Assembly (NCBI RefSeq): GCF_036250675.1
Contig: NZ_CP109592.1
Span: 1,178,001-1,242,000, forward strand
Direction: 5' to 3'
Origin: Streptomyces sp. NBC_01689
Lineage (GTDB): Bacteria; Actinomycetota; Actinomycetes; Streptomycetales; Streptomycetaceae
DNA: 64,000 nt
Position numbers and translations under genes: made by a program. This document shows, piece by piece, positions 17,937 through 26,928 of the stretch. The notes below the pieces were generated by a model. It was not told the DNA's origin and did no database searches. It saw only the letters and a list, made by a program, of their open reading frames with translations. How positions within the stretch are numbered: position 1 is the first letter of the stretch; the number at the start of each line of letters is the position of its first letter.

Positions 17937-18870
17937 TAAGGCGGACAGGCCCGCGTCAACAGGAGGGGTCCGGCAGCCACCAGTTCCTGCGGCCAGCACT
18001 GAGGGCGGCTCGCCGCGTCGATGAACGCCTTGATGGCGTCGGTGATGAAGTCGCGGCTGGCGCCGGGGTCGAGGGCCTGGGCCTGGAGCTTGTCGTGCAT
18101 CACGCTGTAGTACTGCACGTCGGAGGGTTTCTCCAGGTAGAGGTCGCTGGTGAACCGTTCCAGGTGCACCACTCCTGTCTCGGCGCTGTCGGCGAACGTC
18201 AGGATGGAGAACTGTCCGGACAGGCCCGGGTGGGCGCCTGCCGCGTAGGGGATGACCTGCACGGTGATGTGCGGCTCAGTGCTGAGGGCCTTCAGGTGCT
18301 CCAGTTGGTCGCGCATGATGTCGGGGCTGCCGACAACGCGGTGCAGCGCTGATTCGTCCAGGATGACCCACAGGCGCAATGGGCAGCCCGGGTTGTAGAT
18401 CCGGTGCTGGCGGCGCAGCCGTACCTTGAGGCGTGCGGCGGCCTGTTCGACAGTGATCTGGGGGATGGCTTCTTCGATGACCGCTTGGGCGTAGGCGGGG
18501 GTTTGCAGCAGACCGGGAATCACCATGGGCTCGTAGGCATGGAGGGAGGCGGCGTCTGTCTCCATGCCGATGTAGACGCTGTTCGGGATGTCGCCGTAGG
18601 GGTGCCACCAGCCCCGCTGGCCGGATTCCCTGGCCATCTCGGTCAGCGAGTCGAGACCTGGGGGTCCGTCACTCCGTAGAGCGCGCACAGGTCGCGCACG
18701 TCGCGGGGGCTGATGGCACGGTTGCCGTTCTCCAGATGGCTGATCTTGGGCTGGGAGACCATGAGCCTCTCGGCGACTTCCCTGCTCTCCAGCCCGCTGT
18801 CCATGCGCAGCCGACGCAGCTCAGCCCCCAGACGGCGCCTCTTGATGGTGGGATTGGTCTTCGACGCCAC
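17933..18870 (-). pseudogene. XRE regulator of the DUF5753 type, frameshifted, IS at its stop codon
   Basis: The ATG at 18870 opens an XRE helix-turn-helix (LGAELRRLRMDSGLESREVA, then VSQPKISHLENGNR). After TDPQV this frame hits a stop at 18643. The DUF5753 ligand/effector domain continues in the next frame (LDSLTEMARESGQRGWWHP to the end); one missing base at about 18660 accounts for it. The C-terminus now ends CPPY inside the IS end instead of CPP. Such proteins in Streptomyces usually pair with a small DUF397 protein; none is seen here, perhaps displaced by the IS. Confidence 0.8.
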
Positions 18871-19307
18871 GCGCGGAGTACCTCCGGTTCCAAGTCACTG
18901 TGCTGGACCGAAGGTTGCCATGGGGCAGCGGTTGCTGATCACGTGCCATGCCGCCGCGATCGCAGGCAGCCGAAACGGACCGGTCTCGATCAGACCGGCA
19001 GCTGCCAGTTACCCGGGTACGCGTCGTCTGAGGAGTCGACCCCCAACGAGGGCGGGCGCCGCATCCCAGACGTCCGTGTCATCGGGCAGGGTCAGCAGAA
19101 CCACGTGCAGAGCTCGCTGTGCGTGGCGGGCGATGAGGTCCATGGCGAAGAGCGCTGTCGTGGATGCGCGGGGGCGAGGCGGTCGGCGTGCACGACGTCG
19201 AGGATGTGTCCGGCGCTGCTCGCCCGCAGGGACGGGACACCGCATGGATCTGGCCGGTGACCCGCCGGCCTGGGCGCGGCTGGGCCCTCCCAGCCGCGCT
19301 GGCCTGC
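18871..19307. other. Intergenic region, decayed sequence
   Basis: No intact gene. A minus-strand frame at about 19010-19145 reads AMDLIARHAQRALHVVLLTL and looks like part of a former protein, but I cannot identify it. The first 60 bases probably hold the XRE promoter. Confidence 0.35.
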
Positions 19308-19994
19308 CTACCAGGGCACCTTCCCGTTTTCGTCCTGGAAGGTGCCGGTCGGGCCGTCCGCGTCGAGTGTGGCGAGACGTACGACGACCCTCGCACTCTC
19401 CTCCGGCGTCCTGCCGACACCGAAGGCCGCTGTCAGGTCCGTCGCGGTGGTGCCGGGTTCGACTGCATTGAACTTGATGCCCGGATGGGCCTTGGCGTAC
19501 TGGACGGTGAGCATGGTGGCGGCGGCCTTGGACGCCGAGTACAGCGCCAGCGGCAAGGCGTACTCCGGGCGGTCCGGGTTGGTCACGGCCCAGAAGGATC
19601 CGGCGCTGCTGGAGACGGTCACCACGGTGGGGTTCGCGGACTTGCGCAGCAGAGGCAGCGCCGCTTCCGTGACCCGCACGAGGCCGACCGCGTTGGTGTC
19701 GAAGGCGCGCAGGGCGGTGGGGCCGTCGAGGGCTCCGTCCCCCAAGATGCCTGCGTTGTTCACCAGGACGTCGAGCCCGCCCTCGGCCGCGTCGATGGCC
19801 GCCAGCGCGCTGTGCACGGAGGCGTCATCGGTCACGTCGAGCTGCACGAATTTCGCGTCCAACGCCGCCGCGGCCTGCTGTCCGCGCTCGACGTCCCGCG
19901 CGCCGAGGTAGACCACGTGGCCCACCGCCAGCAACTGTCGGGCGGTCTCGAAGCCGATGCCCTTGTTGGCCCCGGTGATCAGTGTGATGGTCAT
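19308..19994 (-). CDS. Short-chain dehydrogenase/reductase
   Basis: A 228-residue classical SDR. The nucleotide-binding motif TGANKGIG is at residues 7-14, NNAG at about 89-92, the catalytic Ser in VSSSAGSF, and YSASK with the catalytic Tyr and Lys. The C-terminal part (FNAVEPGTTATDL) is typical of carbonyl-reductase-like members. Substrate unknown; NADP(H) is likely. It is the last gene of a four-gene minus-strand set led by the SDR at 21996. Confidence 0.92.
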   Translation of the reverse strand: MTITLITGANKGIGFETARQLLAVGHVVYLGARDVERGQQAAAALDAKFVQLDVTDDASVHSALAAIDAAEGGLDVLVNNAGILGDGALDGPTALRAFDTNAVGLVRVTEAALPLLRKSANPTVVTVSSSAGSFWAVTNPDRPEYALPLALYSASKAAATMLTVQYAKAHPGIKFNAVEPGTTATDLTAAFGVGRTPEESARVVVRLATLDADGPTGTFQDENGKVPW

Positions 19995-20077
19995 GCAGAT
20001 CCTCGCAAGTGAAGTGCCCGAGCGGGCCGTTCTCGGTATGCGGACATGTCTCAGTGGGGCAGGCGCGAACTTGCGGG

Positions 20078-20470
20078 TCAGCCGGTCAGCTGCCGGCGCA
20101 GTTCACCGGCGTCGTGCAGGGCTGTCATGTGCACGAACCGCCCGTCGCGGACCTGGTAGATGGCGTACTCGGTGATCTCGAACGAGGCGCCGGTGGGAGC
20201 CACGCCGAGCCAGGGCTTCACGGGGGTGCCGGTGTTGACCAGGCGCGCAGCCAGACGGTCACCGTCGAAGAGCAGCTCCTGCAACTCCCAGTGCAGGTCC
20301 GGTACCGCGTCCACGTCCTGCCGTTGCACGGCCAGGAGGTCGTCTCGGGTGGCGGGCTCCCCGTTCAACGTGGTCCGGTCGTTGATGAATGCGTCCATGC
20401 CATCGAATTGGTGGGCGTTGAGCGCTTCGAGGTAGCGCCGGTAGAACGTGCGCAGATCACTGTCGGACAT
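20078..20470 (-). CDS. SnoaL-like / ester-cyclase-type small protein
   Basis: A 130-residue NTF2-fold protein of the SnoaL-like group. It has an N-terminal helix ([19 protein letters not shown]), a central [26 protein letters not shown] and the closing [14 protein letters not shown]. Members range from polyketide cyclases to steroid-isomerase-like and orphan proteins, so no specific reaction can be assigned. The ATG at 20470 has an AAAGG ribosome site; the open frame extends further upstream but loses homology. It lies in a redox gene set. Confidence 0.85.
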   Translation of the reverse strand: MSDSDLRTFYRRYLEALNAHQFDGMDAFINDRTTLNGEPATRDDLLAVQRQDVDAVPDLHWELQELLFDGDRLAARLVNTGTPVKPWLGVAPTGASFEITEYAIYQVRDGRFVHMTALHDAGELRRQLTG

Positions 20471-20589
20471 GTGAGGGGCCTTTCTGTGGGGTGGCTCCGG
20501 ATCGGGGCCGCGCGTGGAGGGTCGGAGCGGGAATGCCGCTGCGGCCGCGCCGGACGACCGCGACTGCGGAGGGGGGCCGCCGGTCATGG

Positions 20590-21243
20590 TCACGTCGGAC
20601 CAAGGCGCTGTGCTCGGCTCAGGTTGGCGATGAGCTCGTCGCGCGTTTGGTGCGCCAGCGCGGTCCAGGCGGGTTGACCGGGGGCCGTGCGCCACGAGGC
20701 GCTCAATGGACTGTTGTTGACGGTGTCGAAGCCGAACTGGTCGTAGAGCCGGGTCACGAGGTCCGCGGCGTCGGGGAAGTTGCTGGAGGTCGGAAGTGCC
20801 AGCCGGTCAGGGGCGCCCGCGGGGCGGCCGGCGGTGGTGATGCGGGGAGCTTGGATATGGGTGAACGCCTGGACGACCCGGGAGGCGGGCAGGTGCTCCT
20901 GGCGCAGCTCGAGTACGGTCGTCTCGCCGGAGTCGATGCGGGCGAAGTGACCGTCGCGCCAGATCATGTAGTTGTTCGTATCCAATACGATCTTGCCGGC
21001 GAGGGCGTCGACCGGCAGGTTGTTGACCGTTTTCAACGGGACGGCCACGACGGCGAAATCGCCGGCGGCTGCAGCGTCCGCGGCGCGGGCGGCCCGCGCG
21101 GACGGGCCGAGTTCCGCGACCAGATGCTGCAGGGTTTCCGGTCCTCGCGAGTTGGCGATCACGATGCTGTAGCCGTGGGCCAGGGCCGCCCGAGCGATCT
21201 GGCTGCCGACCTCGCCGGCGCCGATGATCCCGATGGTGGGCAT
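20590..21243 (-). CDS. NADP/F420-dependent oxidoreductase-like protein
   Basis: A 217-residue Rossmann protein of the NADPH-dependent F420 reductase group. The dinucleotide motif [13 protein letters not shown] is at residues 4-16, followed by VIANSRG, where a Ser-Arg pair favours the 2'-phosphate of NADP. Later comes VVAVPLKTV, and [11 protein letters not shown], a feature of this family. Whether it uses F420 or another partner cannot be told. It starts 12 bases after the upstream SDR stop, so the two are co-transcribed. Confidence 0.85.
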   Translation of the reverse strand: MPTIGIIGAGEVGSQIARAALAHGYSIVIANSRGPETLQHLVAELGPSARAARAADAAAAGDFAVVAVPLKTVNNLPVDALAGKIVLDTNNYMIWRDGHFARIDSGETTVLELRQEHLPASRVVQAFTHIQAPRITTAGRPAGAPDRLALPTSSNFPDAADLVTRLYDQFGFDTVNNSPLSASWRTAPGQPAWTALAHQTRDELIANLSRAQRLGPT

Positions 21244-21255
21244 GGGGTCCGCCTC

Positions 21256-21996
21256 TCAGATCTGGTTCAGGCCGCCGTCGACGTACAGGCTCGAACCGGT
21301 GATGAAGCTGCTCTGCTCGGATGCCAGGAAGGCCACGGCGGCGGCCACCTCCTCCGGGCGCCCGAGCCGGCCCAGCGGCACCCGCGTCATCAGGTGCTGC
21401 TTGAACCGTTCCGGGTCGGGGGTCAGCCCCGCCAGGGCGGGGGTGTCGGTCGGGCCGGGGGTGAGGGTGTTGACCCGGATACCGCGTCCCTTGAGTTCGT
21501 TTGCCCAGGTCCGCGCGAACGAGCGCGTGGCGGCCTTGGTCGCCGCGTACACGCCGAGCTCCGCATCGCCGACGTCCCCGTTGGTCGAGCCGTTCACGAT
21601 CACCGAGGCGCCGTCGTTGAGCAGCGGCAGGGCCTTTTGGACGGTGAACAGCAGACCGCGCACATTGATGCCGAACAGGGTGTCGAAGTGCTCCTCGGTG
21701 ACCTGCTCCAGCGGAGCGAGCGCGGCGATGGCGGCATTCGCGAACAGCACGTCCAGGCCCCCGCCCCGGCTGCGGATGGTGGCGTAGAGCCGATCCAGGT
21801 CGTCCAGGTTCGCGATGTCGCCGGTCACCGCAGTGGCCGCAGGACCGATCAGGTCGACGGCCGCGTCGAGTTCAGTCGCGCGCCGGCCGGTGATGAAGAC
21901 GTGCGCGCCTTCAGCTGCCAGCCGGACCGCACTCGCCAGGCCGATGCCGGCGCTGCCCCCGGTGACGAGAGCGCTCTTTCCGTCGAGTAGTCCCAT
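21256..21996 (-). CDS. Short-chain dehydrogenase/reductase (FabG-like)
   Basis: A 246-residue SDR. TGGSAGIG is at residues 12-19, followed by the NADP-type FITGRR, a variant FANAAIA in place of NNAG, the catalytic YAATK and the C-terminal FITGSSLYVDGG, typical of FabG-like oxidoreductases. The start is the ATG at 21996; the upstream extension to 22065 runs through the operator region and is rejected. It is the first gene of the set and divergent from the TetR gene, so it is the probable direct target of that repressor. Confidence 0.93.
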   Translation of the reverse strand: MGLLDGKSALVTGGSAGIGLASAVRLAAEGAHVFITGRRATELDAAVDLIGPAATAVTGDIANLDDLDRLYATIRSRGGGLDVLFANAAIAALAPLEQVTEEHFDTLFGINVRGLLFTVQKALPLLNDGASVIVNGSTNGDVGDAELGVYAATKAATRSFARTWANELKGRGIRVNTLTPGPTDTPALAGLTPDPERFKQHLMTRVPLGRLGRPEEVAAAVAFLASEQSSFITGSSLYVDGGLNQI

Positions 21997-22010
21997 GTGT
22001 GCCGCCCCTT

Positions 22011-22073
22011 CCACTTCTGCAGCAGTCACTACAGAAGTGGACCGTAGCACTTCCGCAGCGAACACTGCGGAAG
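22011..22073. promoter_or_regulatory. Divergent operator with two palindromes (probable TetR site)
   Basis: Two inverted repeats lie between the SDR and tetR starts. CCACTTCTG (22011-22019) pairs with CAGAAGTGG (22032-22040); CTTCCGCAG (22050-22058) pairs with CTGCGGAAG (22065-22073). The four arms share the half-site ACTTCYGCAG. This is the expected layout for a repressor controlling both its own gene and the divergent redox genes. Confidence 0.8.
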
Positions 22074-22082
22074 GGGTAGGGT

Positions 22083-22697
22083 GTGGGGGTGGAGACGAAA
22101 CCGACCGGCCCGATCGGCCGACCGCGAGGATTCGACGCCGACGCCGCCCTTGAGCGCGCCATGCTGGTGTTCTGGCAGCATGGCTACGAGGGGGCCAGCA
22201 CCGCCGGCCTGACGCATGCGATGGGGATCTCCACCACCAGCATGTACGCCGCGTTCGGCAACAAGGAGCAGCTCTTCCGCAAGGTGCTGGAGCGCTACAC
22301 CGACGGCCCGAGCGCCTACCTGACCCAGGCCCTGGAGCAGCCGACTGCCCTTGGCGTCGCCACCGCCATCCTGGCCGGCACCGTGCGCACCACCACCCGC
22401 GCGGCCCACCCCCACGGCTGCCTGGGCGTCCAGAGCGCCCTGACCACCAGCGACTCCGGCCAGGATGTCCGCGCCCTCCTCGTCGACTGGCGCAGTGCCG
22501 GATACGCCCGCATCCGCGAGCGGTTCCGGCGCGCGGTCGATGACGGCGATCTGCCCCCGCAGACCGACCCCGGCCTCCTGGCCCGCTACCTCACCACCCT
22601 CGCCTACGGCATCGCCGTCCAAGCCGCGAGCGGCGTCGCCCGCGACGACTTGCAGGAGCTGGCCGACGCAGCCTTGCGCCACTGGCCCCTGTCCTGA
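22083..22697 (+). CDS. TetR/AcrR-family transcriptional regulator
   Basis: A 204-residue regulator. The N-terminal TetR helix-turn-helix spans about residues 12-60 (GRPRGFDADAALERAMLVFW, then TTSMYAAFGNKEQLF). The ligand-binding part contains HPHGCLGVQSAL, seen in TetR proteins that often govern adjacent oxidoreductases. The frame opens with GTG at 22083; a second GTG at 22089 could also serve. It is transcribed away from the SDR gene over the two palindromes, and probably represses the redox set until an inducer, perhaps an aldehyde or quinone, binds (inference). Confidence 0.92.
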   Translation: MGVETKPTGPIGRPRGFDADAALERAMLVFWQHGYEGASTAGLTHAMGISTTSMYAAFGNKEQLFRKVLERYTDGPSAYLTQALEQPTALGVATAILAGTVRTTTRAAHPHGCLGVQSALTTSDSGQDVRALLVDWRSAGYARIRERFRRAVDDGDLPPQTDPGLLARYLTTLAYGIAVQAASGVARDDLQELADAALRHWPLS

Positions 22698-23748
22698 CAC
22701 CGCATTGGCGGCGGGGGGGGGCCGTGCCGTGTCGGCCTGGCGGGTGATCATCTCTCGGCAGCGTGATGGGCAACTTCCCGGGTTGTCGAGCACCGGCTCG
22801 TGGCGCGGCGGTGCGGATGCGCGACGACGACCTGCGCAAATGCTCCCGCCGGGGTGACGCACCGGTGCAGTACGGGCCCCGGCTGACCGGGTGGTGGTAT
22901 ATCTGCACCCCGTCCGCTCGCTTCAGCTCCTCCATGAGCCGGAGATGGCCGAGGGCCGGGTCGAAGACGTCGCCGGTGCCGGTGCCGGGCCCGGAGTACA
23001 GCACCCACACCACCAGGCCCCCGGCCTGGCGCGACAGCTGTTTGAGACGGGGGGTGTGAAGCGGGCGATGGTGTGGTGCCGGTCCGCTCGGTCACCGTTT
23101 TCCGATCGACAACAACGCCCTCGAAGCCGGGTTCTCCCGGCGGGCGAATCGCAGGATCCATCAGCAGTGGCCGCGGCCTCTTCCTCGCCGAGCAAAACCA
23201 CCGGTGCGTCGAGGCGTCTCCGACGACTTCGGCGACGCCCCGCAGTGGTTTGCCTTCCTACGCGGCCGCGTGCGGGACGGCACCCGCGACGGCCGACTCG
23301 GTCTCGTGCCTGATCCCGGCCACCACCGCGCGCACGTAGAACGGACCGCCCGCGAACGAGACCGGTCCCGCCCCGACCACCGGCGCCAGACACATCGCGG
23401 AGGTCGGATCGGTCCGCCAGTCGCCCACGACACACCACCTCACCGCTGCGCCAGAACTGACCCGATCACGCCCGAGCGGACCGACAGCTGTACCGACGGA
23501 CTGCCCTCGTACCGTGTGGCGAGCACAAGACCTGCCCTTCTGGCGCAGAAGACGGACCCGTGATCGTCAGACCCTCCCGTTCGAAGCCGGACGCAAAACG
23601 ACAAGCTGAGATGTGCTCTGACAACGCGTGGCGGAGTACGGCCCGCGCGAAGCGACTGCTCCCTCGCCCGCGGGGAGCAACAGCCCTTCCCCGTCCCGAG
23701 CGAGGAGGAAGGCCGGCGCGCCCTCCACTGTGCGGAATTGAGCTCCAC
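22698..23748. other. About 1 kb of decayed sequence
   Basis: No intact gene. Protein-like minus-strand pieces occur in at least three frames: CVVGDWRTDPTSAMCLAPVV with VRAVVAGIRHETESAV (23258-23443), RPPGEPGFEGVVVDRK (about 23105-23155) and WVLYSGPGTGTGDVFDPALG (about 22950-23010). They may be remnants of one or two genes; I do not recognise them. Confidence 0.35.
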
Positions 23749-24111
23749 TCAGAATCCGGGAGCGGGGAGAAACCCCGGCCACCACGGGGGTACGCCGCTG
23801 GGGCATTCATACGTGTCACCGCTCCAGAAAAGGGAGACGGCACACCAGCACAGGCCAAGAAGGACCACCGCGAGAGCGAGTGCGTGAAGACGAGGCCGTT
23901 TCCCCAGAAGAACGCCCAGCAGCACCCAACTCAGGACCAGCAGAACCCAAAGGAGAGGAACGAAGAGGACGATGAGGAAGGTACTGTTAGCCGCATAGTT
24001 GATGCCACCGCCACAGGCGCCCAGTGCTCTACCGAGAAGCAGTGCGGCGAGCAGGGCGAGAGCAAGCCCCGCCATCGTGCCGAGACATCCGTGCAATCGT
24101 CGTTCACCCAT
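23749..24111 (-). CDS. Small hypothetical membrane protein
   Basis: A 120-residue protein with three hydrophobic segments: about residues 13-34 (MAGLALALLAALLLGRALGA), 44-70 (FLIVLFVPLLWVLLVLSWVL) and 77-96 (LHALALAVVLLGLCWCAVSL). A short outer tail contains Cys and Pro/Trp (ECPSGVPPWWPG). The ATG at 24111 is used. Function unknown; neighbours on both sides are decayed genes. Confidence 0.6.
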   Translation of the reverse strand: MGERRLHGCLGTMAGLALALLAALLLGRALGACGGGINYAANSTFLIVLFVPLLWVLLVLSWVLLGVLLGKRPRLHALALAVVLLGLCWCAVSLFWSGDTYECPSGVPPWWPGFLPAPGF

Positions 24112-24421
24112 GCATACCCCGCAGAATCATCGAGTATCTCAGCCACCGGATCCGCCACGTTCCCCGCCCGGCGGACATGCCCTGGCCTGCCATTAGCCCG
24201 CCCATGCCAAAAGAGTCGGCAAGAACGCCCAGTGCCGACTTGCCCCACCACCGGCCACCGACCTTCGCAGGCTCTGGGGACGCCCACCGAACCGAACGAG
24301 CTCACGCCCGCCCGCGTCGTAGAGTGTTGATCAACCTGCACGCGAAGACCGGTTCCCCGACCGGTGCACCCAAACCATTCCGCTTGGCCCAGGAGGCCTG
24401 CAGCCTGGAAACCGCCATCGT
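24112..24421. other. Intergenic region, no gene seen
   Basis: About 310 bases between a membrane-protein gene and a GAF-domain remnant. Nothing recognisable on either strand. Confidence 0.4.
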
Positions 24422-24807
24422 CTACAACGCCAGGCGCGCACCGAAGTCCTCATCATCGGTGAGCAGCAGAAACCCCAACGTGCTGCCCATCCCGCGCTCC
24501 AGCGCCTCCGGCACGAACGCCGGCCACCGCGACTCCTCCTCCGTGAAGTCCCCGATCCGGAAAACCCGTTCGCGCACACCATGACGAGCCGCGTCCAAAC
24601 AGGCCCCTGCCCCAGTCGCTGTTGGAGGCCGTCCAGACCCGTCACGAGGTGCTCGGTCGGAGCCAGCGTCTCCACCTCCCCACCACTGACGATGAGGATC
24701 CCCGCGGCATCACAGCCCGCCACCAATTCCACCGCGCTGCCCGTGATGTGCTCCAGCGTCGCATCCACCGACGGCTGCGCCGGCAGATCACGCGCCATCG
24801 TCGCCAT
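24422..24807 (-). pseudogene. GAF-domain regulator (GAF-ANTAR type), truncated and frameshifted
   Basis: From the ATG at 24807 (or 24798) the frame reads the start of a GAF sensor: SVDATLEHITGSAVELVAG, GILIVSGGEVETLAPTE and LQQRLGQGP. One base is then missing (about 24593), and the next frame continues CLDAARHG, VFRIGDFTEEESRWPAFVPE and GMGSTLGFLLLTDDEDFGA before a TAG at 24422. Intact relatives have a second half with an ANTAR RNA-binding domain that acts in antitermination; it is absent here. Confidence 0.75.
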
Positions 24808-24901
24808 TCCCTGCCCGAACCGATGCCACCCGCACCGATGAGAGAACGCCGGCGTCCTGCGAGCAACCGCGCGGTCCGGCCAGAGGCTGAGAGTCCGGTG
24901 C

Positions 24902-25657
24902 TCATACCTTGCTCGCGACCACCATGTAGTTCTCGGCCTCAAGATCGAACGTGCTCAGTTCCGTCTGGAGTCCGACCCGGTGCAACTCGACCTCGAGTTC
25001 CTCGTACCGGTAGGGCCAGCAGGACAGCAGTTCCGAGCGGACAAGAACCAACCCGGTCCCATCAACTTGCGCGATCGCAATCTCGATGTGGTGCTCCTCC
25101 TCCCAATGCGGCGCAATCTCCCAGCGGTAGACCACGACGGCATCGCGACCGTTCCGGCGGACGAGTCGGTCACTGATCTCCAGCCGGGAACCTCTGGCCC
25201 TCACGAGTTCCCAAGTGCGGGACGTGAGTACCAAGCGCCCGCCGGGACGCAGGAGCCGTGACATCGACTCCAGAGCAACACCCCTGCCTGTCGCGCCCCT
25301 GGCATGGTGAAGCGAGTTACCAACGCAGAACACCATGTCGAACGTGTTGTCCTGGAAATGGTCGGGCAACTCTTCCCAGTTCGCCCGTACGGCCCGCACG
25401 GACGCCCCGAACTCCTCAGACAACTCCGCAGTCCGACGAACCATCGCCTCGCTGGCGTCAGTTGCGACAACCTGCATGCCACGACCGGCAAGGCCAACCG
25501 CCAACTGTCCGGTTCCGCACGAACAGTCGAGGACGCGAGCGTGCGACGGCAGGAGATCGAGGACGTCGTCGAACGACGCAGCGAACTCGGCTGGAGGCAA
25601 CTTTGCATCCGAGATGAGCCATTCGTACACCTCGGCGAGCACGTCATAACCTGTCAC
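24902..25657 (-). CDS. Class I SAM-dependent methyltransferase
   Basis: A protein of about 250 residues with a Rossmann methyltransferase fold. Motif I is VLDCSCGTGQLAVGLA, the acidic end of strand 2 is VVATDAS, and motif post-II/III includes FDMVFCVGNSLHH and LLRPGGRLVLTSR. The substrate is unknown; the layout resembles glycine/sarcosine-type and other small-molecule methyltransferases. The frame is open from a GTG at 25675, but a GGAGG lies about 8 bases before the GTG at 25657, which is therefore preferred. No operon partner: both sides are decayed sequence. Confidence 0.85.
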   Translation of the reverse strand: MTGYDVLAEVYEWLISDAKLPPAEFAASFDDVLDLLPSHARVLDCSCGTGQLAVGLAGRGMQVVATDASEAMVRRTAELSEEFGASVRAVRANWEELPDHFQDNTFDMVFCVGNSLHHARGATGRGVALESMSRLLRPGGRLVLTSRTWELVRARGSRLEISDRLVRRNGRDAVVVYRWEIAPHWEEEHHIEIAIAQVDGTGLVLVRSELLSCWPYRYEELEVELHRVGLQTELSTFDLEAENYMVVASKV

Positions 25658-26011
25658 ATCCACTACCTCCGTCACGCGGCAGACTCACGGTAGGACGTCA
25701 GTCCAACAGCGGAGCAAGCCGGGCACCAATGGTTTTCGCAAGGATGGCTCTGACGGTTTTTGTCGGTTGTCAGTTGTCCGTCCGAGTGGATGTCACCGAC
25801 CCTCCGGCTGAATCAACGCACCGTTCCCCCGGCACACCCTGATCACACCGACATCTCCCACCGGCACTGCCTGGCCGAGCGGATCCGCCCGGAGAAGTGT
25901 GGAGAGCGAGCTCGGGCCTTGGGGATCGGGAAGATGTGCTGAAGTCGTGAGGCCCGCGCCCACCGGCATGGCTGAGCCCCGACAGCTCATTCGGAGGGAA
26001 GCAAGCGATGG
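25658..26011. other. Intergenic region, no gene seen
   Basis: About 350 bases upstream of the methyltransferase. It presumably contains its promoter. No recognisable coding remnant until the integrase tail at about 26012. Confidence 0.35.
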
Positions 26012-26274
26012 TTCAGAGAAGCGTGCGTCCGATGCTCACTCCTCCGCGCCGAGCCGTCCCAGCGAGGTCGCCAGCTCGAGATCCGCGACCACATGCTCGA
26101 TCGGATCGCCGAAGCCCAGCGAGAAGGCCGGCATGGCGAGGTCGACGGCCTGGAGATCAGCCTGGCCGACGCAGAGGAGAGCTGACCCAGCTCGATGCCG
26201 CACTCAAACCCTCGGTAGTCCACCTGGGCCTGCCCACCTTCGGTCAGATCGCCGGGCGGTCCAATACCCTCTGA
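26012..26274 (+). pseudogene. Tyrosine integrase/transposase C-terminal remnant
   Basis: The plus strand reads ACVRCSLLRAEPSQRGQLEI, then IRDHMLDRIAEAQREGRHG and LEISLADAEE, then a frameshift and ELTQLDAAL, LGLPTFGQIAGRSNTL. This is the tail that follows the catalytic domain in a group of actinobacterial tyrosine recombinases: a Cys pair, a helix and a coiled segment. The catalytic part is gone. Its last bases overlap the 3' end of the opposite XRE gene. Confidence 0.65.
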
Positions 26275-26642
26275 TCGTCCGCCTCGGTGGCGGGGAATCC
26301 TGGCCGAGACCCGAGCAAGGACTGTTCGCCTTCGTCGATCAAGCGGCGCGCCGCCAGCAGTCCTGACTGCTCGACCTGTCCAGTGACAGGACTGGAGTCC
26401 GGCGGCGGCTCGCGATCCGTCGGCTCGTGCGCAGTGCTCGGGATGCTGCCCGGTACCCAGCCGAGAACCTCCTCGAAACGGCGGGCCGCGAAGGGAACGG
26501 GCGGGCGTCCGCGATCACTCTCGTGAAGCCTGATGGTCGCCTGACTCAACTGTGTGCGACGTGCGAGCTCGCTCACGGAAATGCCCCGGGCTTCCCGGAA
26601 CTCCATGAGAGCTTTCGCCAGCCGCTCGGATTCATCGCTCAT
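26244..26642 (-). CDS. XRE-family helix-turn-helix protein, C-terminus probably altered
   Basis: A 132-residue protein from the ATG at 26642. Residues about 5-62 form an XRE helix-turn-helix (LAKALMEFREARGISVSELA, then QLSQATIRLHESDRG). The rest is a Pro-rich and acidic linker with a short helix (LLAARRLIDEGEQSLLG). The last roughly ten residues are antisense to the integrase remnant, so the original C-terminus has probably been lost at a junction near 26276. DNA binding may be retained; the partner is unknown. Confidence 0.6.
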   Translation of the reverse strand: MSDESERLAKALMEFREARGISVSELARRTQLSQATIRLHESDRGRPPVPFAARRFEEVLGWVPGSIPSTAHEPTDREPPPDSSPVTGQVEQSGLLAARRLIDEGEQSLLGSRPGFPATEADDQRVLDRPAI

Positions 26643-26928
26643 GGCCAGAGCATTCCGCATCACGCACCCTCAGGTTCGGAGAATGTCAACGTGCCGACCC
26701 ACGCCCGCCACCGGGACCACTCGGTGCGCTTCCACCAGGTGCACCTTCAACAACACACCTATGGAAGATCGTTGAGAGTATGTTCCACTACCACGCCGAA
26801 AGCTTTGCCCGCGTCGCCCCGCAGCAGATGGTGGCTACGTTCACGCGGGTCGAGATCGAGCGAGCACGGCGCACCGTTGGTCTCACCTGACGGAACGTCG
26901 CTCTCCGAAATAGGTCGGAGTCAGGGTC
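26643..26928. other. Intergenic region with a possible 36-residue frame
   Basis: A short plus-strand frame (26780-26890, starting MFHYHAESFARVAPQQ) is the only candidate. It has no strong ribosome site and no recognisable family, and could be a C-terminal fragment of a larger gene. Confidence 0.3.
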
